Positions 5,150 to 7,805 of a stretch of DNA of 7,805 nt are shown here, piece by piece; positions within the stretch are counted from its first letter, which is position 1, and each line of letters starts with the position of its first letter. This stretch comes from an uncultured beta proteobacterium. Lineage in GTDB: Bacteria > Pseudomonadota > Gammaproteobacteria > Burkholderiales > Burkholderiaceae_C. The stretch spans positions 1 to 7,805 of the forward strand of contig CAJASG010000576.1 of the NCBI GenBank assembly GCA_903944555.1. The letters are read 5' to 3'. A program made the translations under genes and the position numbers. The notes under the pieces are model-generated. The model had not been told where the DNA came from and did no database searches. It saw nothing but the letters and a program-made list of their open reading frames with translations.

Positions 5150-6211
5150 TCAGAAATGTCCTTGCTGACGTGCAAAGATCGCAATCAAAACGAACGCAGC
5201 CATCCACACCGTCTCCACCAGCAGCAAGGTGAATGGGCGCCAGCCAGCTTTGGCCAGTTGCTGGAACGAGGTCTTGATCCCGAGGGCCGCAATTGCCACC
5301 ACCAGGCACAGACGCGAGAAATCGCTCAAACCCTTGCCCACCTCGGCCGGTACAAAACCCAGCGAGTTGACAGCCACCAGGATCACGAATACCCAGAGAA
5401 ACCACGGCACCAGCGGTTGCTTGGTGGTGATAGCCTGCCCGCCGCTGGAGGCAATATCGCGTTCGGCTTGCTCGCGTTCTGTCTTAAACATGGCTGAAAC
5501 CACCACCACCACCACTGCCAGCATCGAGACGCGAAACAGTTTGACAATAGTCGCATAGTCTCCCGTTGGATGATCGATCATGTAGCCCGCGCCGACCACC
5601 TGGGCCACGTCATGAATGGTGCCGCCCAGAAACAGGCCGGCCAGATCTGGCGGCAGACCAAACGCCCTGGCAATCAAGGGGTACACCACCATCGCCACGG
5701 TGGACAACACCGTCACGGTGACCACCACCATCAAGGTAAAACGCTCGCTTTCTTTGGTGCGCGGCAATACCGACGAGATCGCCAGCGCGGCAGAGGCGCC
5801 GCAGATCGCCACTGAACCGCCAGAAAGCACGCTCTGCGCGCGTTCCAGCCCTAGGCGTTTGCCCAAAAAGTAACCAACCAGCAGGGTCGATATCACGGCG
5901 ACAACCACGATCGCGGCAGTCGACCACCCAAGACCGGCAATCTGCGAGGCGGTGATGCGTGCGCCAAGCAGACCTACGCCCAGGCGCAACACGTGGCGAG
6001 AGCAAAACTCGATGCCGGGCTTGGCCTTGGGGTCCGAGCTCAGGTAGTGGAATGCGACGCCGAAGAACAACGCATACAGCAACTGAGGTCCCCCGTGCAG
6101 GGTGGACACCAAGGTTGCAGCCATGGCCACGACACCAGCCAGCAACGAGCCGGGCAACACGTGCATGACAAGCTTCATCGGGTCCAACCCGCGGGCAGCG
6201 ATCGTGCTCAT
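5150..6211 (-). CDS. YeiH/UPF0324 family putative sulfate (sulfur-oxyanion) exporter, TauZ-like
   Basis: A 353-residue polytopic membrane protein with about ten helices. Family hallmarks are FFGVAFHYLSSDPKAKPGIEF (from 49, with the HY and KPG positions), LRLGVGLLGARIT (75-87), GGSVAICGASAALAISSVLP (131-150) and FLGGTIHDVAQVVGAGY (194-210). A hydrophilic loop at about 241-268 separates the last helices. This family (COG2855) is annotated as a putative sulfate exporter, and members in taurine operons have been called TauZ; transport has not, to my knowledge, been shown biochemically. The start ATG overlaps the pta stop codon (ATGA at 6208-6211), so translation is coupled to pta. A later in-frame ATG at residue 12 is an alternative start. 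It shares the operon with TauE, so two unrelated exporter families serve one pathway. Confidence 0.9.
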   Translation of the reverse strand: MSTIAARGLDPMKLVMHVLPGSLLAGVVAMAATLVSTLHGGPQLLYALFFGVAFHYLSSDPKAKPGIEFCSRHVLRLGVGLLGARITASQIAGLGWSTAAIVVVAVISTLLVGYFLGKRLGLERAQSVLSGGSVAICGASAALAISSVLPRTKESERFTLMVVVTVTVLSTVAMVVYPLIARAFGLPPDLAGLFLGGTIHDVAQVVGAGYMIDHPTGDYATIVKLFRVSMLAVVVVVVSAMFKTEREQAERDIASSGGQAITTKQPLVPWFLWVFVILVAVNSLGFVPAEVGKGLSDFSRLCLVVAIAALGIKTSFQQLAKAGWRPFTLLLVETVWMAAFVLIAIFARQQGHF

Positions 6212-7200
6212 GCGCGGGCTCCCGGATCAGCGGAGCGTGCAGCCACCAGCACCGCGAGTGCACACGAGGTGATGCGCGCGGTGATTGAGTCAGAGCGGCT
6301 GGTCAGGATGATCGGCACCTTCATGCCCAGCACCAACCCCGCGCACTCGGCACCAGCCATGTACACCAATTGCTTGTAGACCATATTGCCTGCTTCTAGG
6401 TTGGGGAGCAATAGGATGTCGGGTCGACCGGCGACCTCAGAGACGATGCCTTTATTGATAGCCGACACACTGGAGATGGCGTTGTCATAGGCCAGAGGAC
6501 CGTCAAGCACCGCACCGGTGATCTGGCCGCGATCGGCCATCTTGCACAGGACCGCAGCATCCAGCGTGCTGGCGATAGCGGGATTGATGTTCTCCACCGC
6601 CGACAGGACAGCTAGGCGGGGCTTTTTGATGCCTATGGCGTGTGCCAGGTAAATGGCGTTTTGCGCGATGTCGCGCTTCTCCATTAGACCGGGCTCGATG
6701 TTGACGACGCAGTCTGTCAGCACTAACGGGCGTTCCATGCCAGGCACATCCAGCACAAAGGCATGACTGGCGCGCGAGCCACCGCGCAGACCGGCCTCGC
6801 GCGAGACAGCGGCACCCAGCAATTCGTCTGTGTGCAGGCTGCCCTTCATTAATGCAGCGGCCTTGCCGTCGCGGCACAGGCTGGCGGCATGGGTGGCAGC
6901 AAGACGCGGATCGTTGACGGTGTCCACAATCTCCATGCTGGTGAGGTCCAGGCCGCTCTGTTCGGCCACCGCCTGCATGCGGGCACTGGGGCCGACCAAC
7001 AACGGCGTGATCAGGCCCGCGCGTGCCGCTTCAATGGCAGCGCCAAGCGAGGCGGCATCACACGGGTACGCGATAGCCACACGCAATGGGCCACAGGCCT
7101 TGGCTGCGACGACCAGCTTCTGTAAATGGGGATGCGCAGACGCGTGAGCAACCTGCACCGGTGCCGAAGCGGCCAACGGCAAAGCAAAGGAAACAGCCAT
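6208..7200 (-). CDS. pta: Phosphate acetyltransferase (Pta)
   Basis: A 330-residue cytoplasmic enzyme of the phosphate acetyl/butyryltransferase family, the short single-domain form equivalent to the C-terminal catalytic half of long Pta proteins. Conserved segments are ALMKGSLHTDELL (116-128), SHAFVLDVPGMERPLVLTD (145-163), DGPLAYDNAIS (233-243), DILLLPNLEAGNMVYKQL (261-278) and PIILTSRSDS (296-305). It would convert the acetyl phosphate made by Xsc to acetyl-CoA. The start is secure: GGAGG lies 4 nt before the ATG. The first 20 residues are alanine-rich but are not a convincing signal peptide for this cytosolic family. It follows xsc by 129 bp and overlaps the next gene by 4 bp. Phosphate butyryltransferase is the alternative name; the xsc neighbour makes Pta much more likely. 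Confidence 0.92.
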   Translation of the reverse strand: MAVSFALPLAASAPVQVAHASAHPHLQKLVVAAKACGPLRVAIAYPCDAASLGAAIEAARAGLITPLLVGPSARMQAVAEQSGLDLTSMEIVDTVNDPRLAATHAASLCRDGKAAALMKGSLHTDELLGAAVSREAGLRGGSRASHAFVLDVPGMERPLVLTDCVVNIEPGLMEKRDIAQNAIYLAHAIGIKKPRLAVLSAVENINPAIASTLDAAVLCKMADRGQITGAVLDGPLAYDNAISSVSAINKGIVSEVAGRPDILLLPNLEAGNMVYKQLVYMAGAECAGLVLGMKVPIILTSRSDSITARITSCALAVLVAARSADPGARA

Positions 7201-7272
7201 GTGGCCTCCGAAGTAGGTGGTCTGCCCACGCGGTTCTCAAACCATTAACGCAGTGAGCAGATGCCATCAAGA

Positions 7273-7305
7273 AAGCGCTGTGCAAGAAGAAGCCTGCACC
7301 GCGCT
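7273..7305 (-). other. Stem-loop between xsc and pta
   Basis: AGCGC-T-GTGCA (7274-7284) pairs with TGCAC-C-GCGCT (7295-7305): two perfect 5-bp stems with one central mismatch and a 10-nt loop. On the minus strand it is followed by TTCTTG, a poor T-run. It lies 25 nt beyond the xsc stop codon and could be a partial terminator or a 3' stabiliser that sets the xsc to pta ratio. Confidence 0.45.
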
Positions 7306-7329
7306 GCCGTACTAAAAGACGCGTTGTGA

Positions 7330-7805
7330 TTACACGTAGTCTTTGTACTTTTCCAGAAATCGCACTGGCTTAGCCAGCGCATCGCGGCGGAATGGATCGC
7401 CCAGTTCGCGGGTGCACATGACTTCAATGACACAGGTCTTGCCTTCGTTCATTTGCATGTCGATGGCCTTCTTGAGCGCGATGCCTACGTCTTCCAACCG
7501 GTCAACTACGATGGCTTCAGCGCCCATGCTCGGGCCATCTCCGACCAACTCTCATTTTCTAATTCGGCGGCCACGAATCTGCGGTTGTAGAAATCAACCT
7601 GATTTTTCTTCTCGGCACCCCACTGGCGGTTGTGAAATACCACGGCGGTCACAGGAATGTCATGGCGCACCGCGGTCAGGATCTCAACCATGCTCATGGC
7701 CCAGGCGCCGTCGCCAGCGTACGCGATGGCGGGGCGGTCCATGGCAGCGAGCTTGGCACCGATCATCGTTGGCAATGCGTAACCACAGTTGCCGAAGCTC
7801 ATGGG
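7330..7805 (-). pseudogene. xsc: Sulfoacetaldehyde acetyltransferase (Xsc), C-terminal part, with a -1 frameshift
   Basis: This is the last ~158 codons of xsc, entering from the right edge. The ThDP-binding motif is visible: GDGAW (residues 30-34 counted from the Met at 7802) through to VVFHNRQWGAEKKNQVDF (54-71), followed by FYNRRFVAAELENESW. The reading frame then breaks. At about 7527-7528 one base is missing: the coding strand reads GCC CGA GC-ATG GGC, where insertion of one base (for example GCA ATG) restores ARA-MGAEAIVVDRLEDVG and the canonical tail ELGDPFRRDALAKPVRFLEKYKDYV-type end at 7330. Without correction the protein stops at 7506 after a short out-of-frame tail and loses about 65 C-terminal residues. 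Xsc makes acetyl phosphate and sulfite from sulfoacetaldehyde. The intact, unmutated sequence on both sides of the break suggests a sequencing error or a very recent mutation. Confidence 0.88.

Noticed and set aside
5610..6263. Long open frame (217 residues) on the minus strand overlapping the YeiH-type gene
   Set aside because: It is an Arg/His-rich alternate-frame shadow of a GC-rich gene with no family features.
7330..7548. Short frame with its own ATG that could be a separate small gene downstream of xsc
   Set aside because: Its sequence is the canonical C-terminal end of Xsc in a shifted frame; no ribosome site precedes the ATG, so it is the product of the frameshift.

Overview
The window carries most of a taurine (2-aminoethanesulfonate) catabolic cluster from a Gram-negative bacterium. 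The moderately high GC content, the protein styles and the gene set fit a betaproteobacterium of the Burkholderiales/Comamonadaceae type. That placement is an inference from protein style, because the window has no rRNA or other marker gene.

Layout. (1) Left, minus strand: tauX (SnoaL/NTF2-like, taurine dehydrogenase small-subunit type), then a TRAP solute-binding protein (dctP, probably tauK), then the first 18 codons of a membrane subunit of dctQ type running off the left edge. Two hairpins lie between dctP and dctQ. (2) A 369-bp divergent regulatory region (1694-2062) holds a sequence very close to the published TauR operator, weaker similar sites, and a terminator-like hairpin in the tauY leader. 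(3) Centre, plus strand: tauY (FAD-dependent taurine dehydrogenase large subunit) followed by two overlapping, paralogous genes of the uncharacterised Lin0512 family. (4) Right, minus strand, transcribed towards the centre: the 3' end of xsc (sulfoacetaldehyde acetyltransferase, with an apparent one-base deletion), pta (phosphate acetyltransferase), a YeiH/UPF0324-type putative sulfur-oxyanion exporter, and a TauE/SafE-type sulfite exporter. The plus- and minus-strand operons converge at about 4300 around a hairpin.

How the genes fit together (inferred from the known pathway). The TRAP system imports taurine or a related sulfonate. TauXY oxidatively deaminates it to sulfoacetaldehyde, passing electrons to the respiratory chain. 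Xsc (ThDP-dependent) converts sulfoacetaldehyde plus phosphate to acetyl phosphate and sulfite, and Pta makes acetyl-CoA. The two exporters are available to remove sulfite and/or sulfate. The regulator (TauR is expected), the large TRAP subunit and most of xsc are not in the window.

The most novel element is the tandem pair of Lin0512 proteins placed directly after tauY; the family has no function that I know of. The most striking anomaly is the xsc frameshift. No tRNA, rRNA, CRISPR array, insertion sequence or phage feature was seen.
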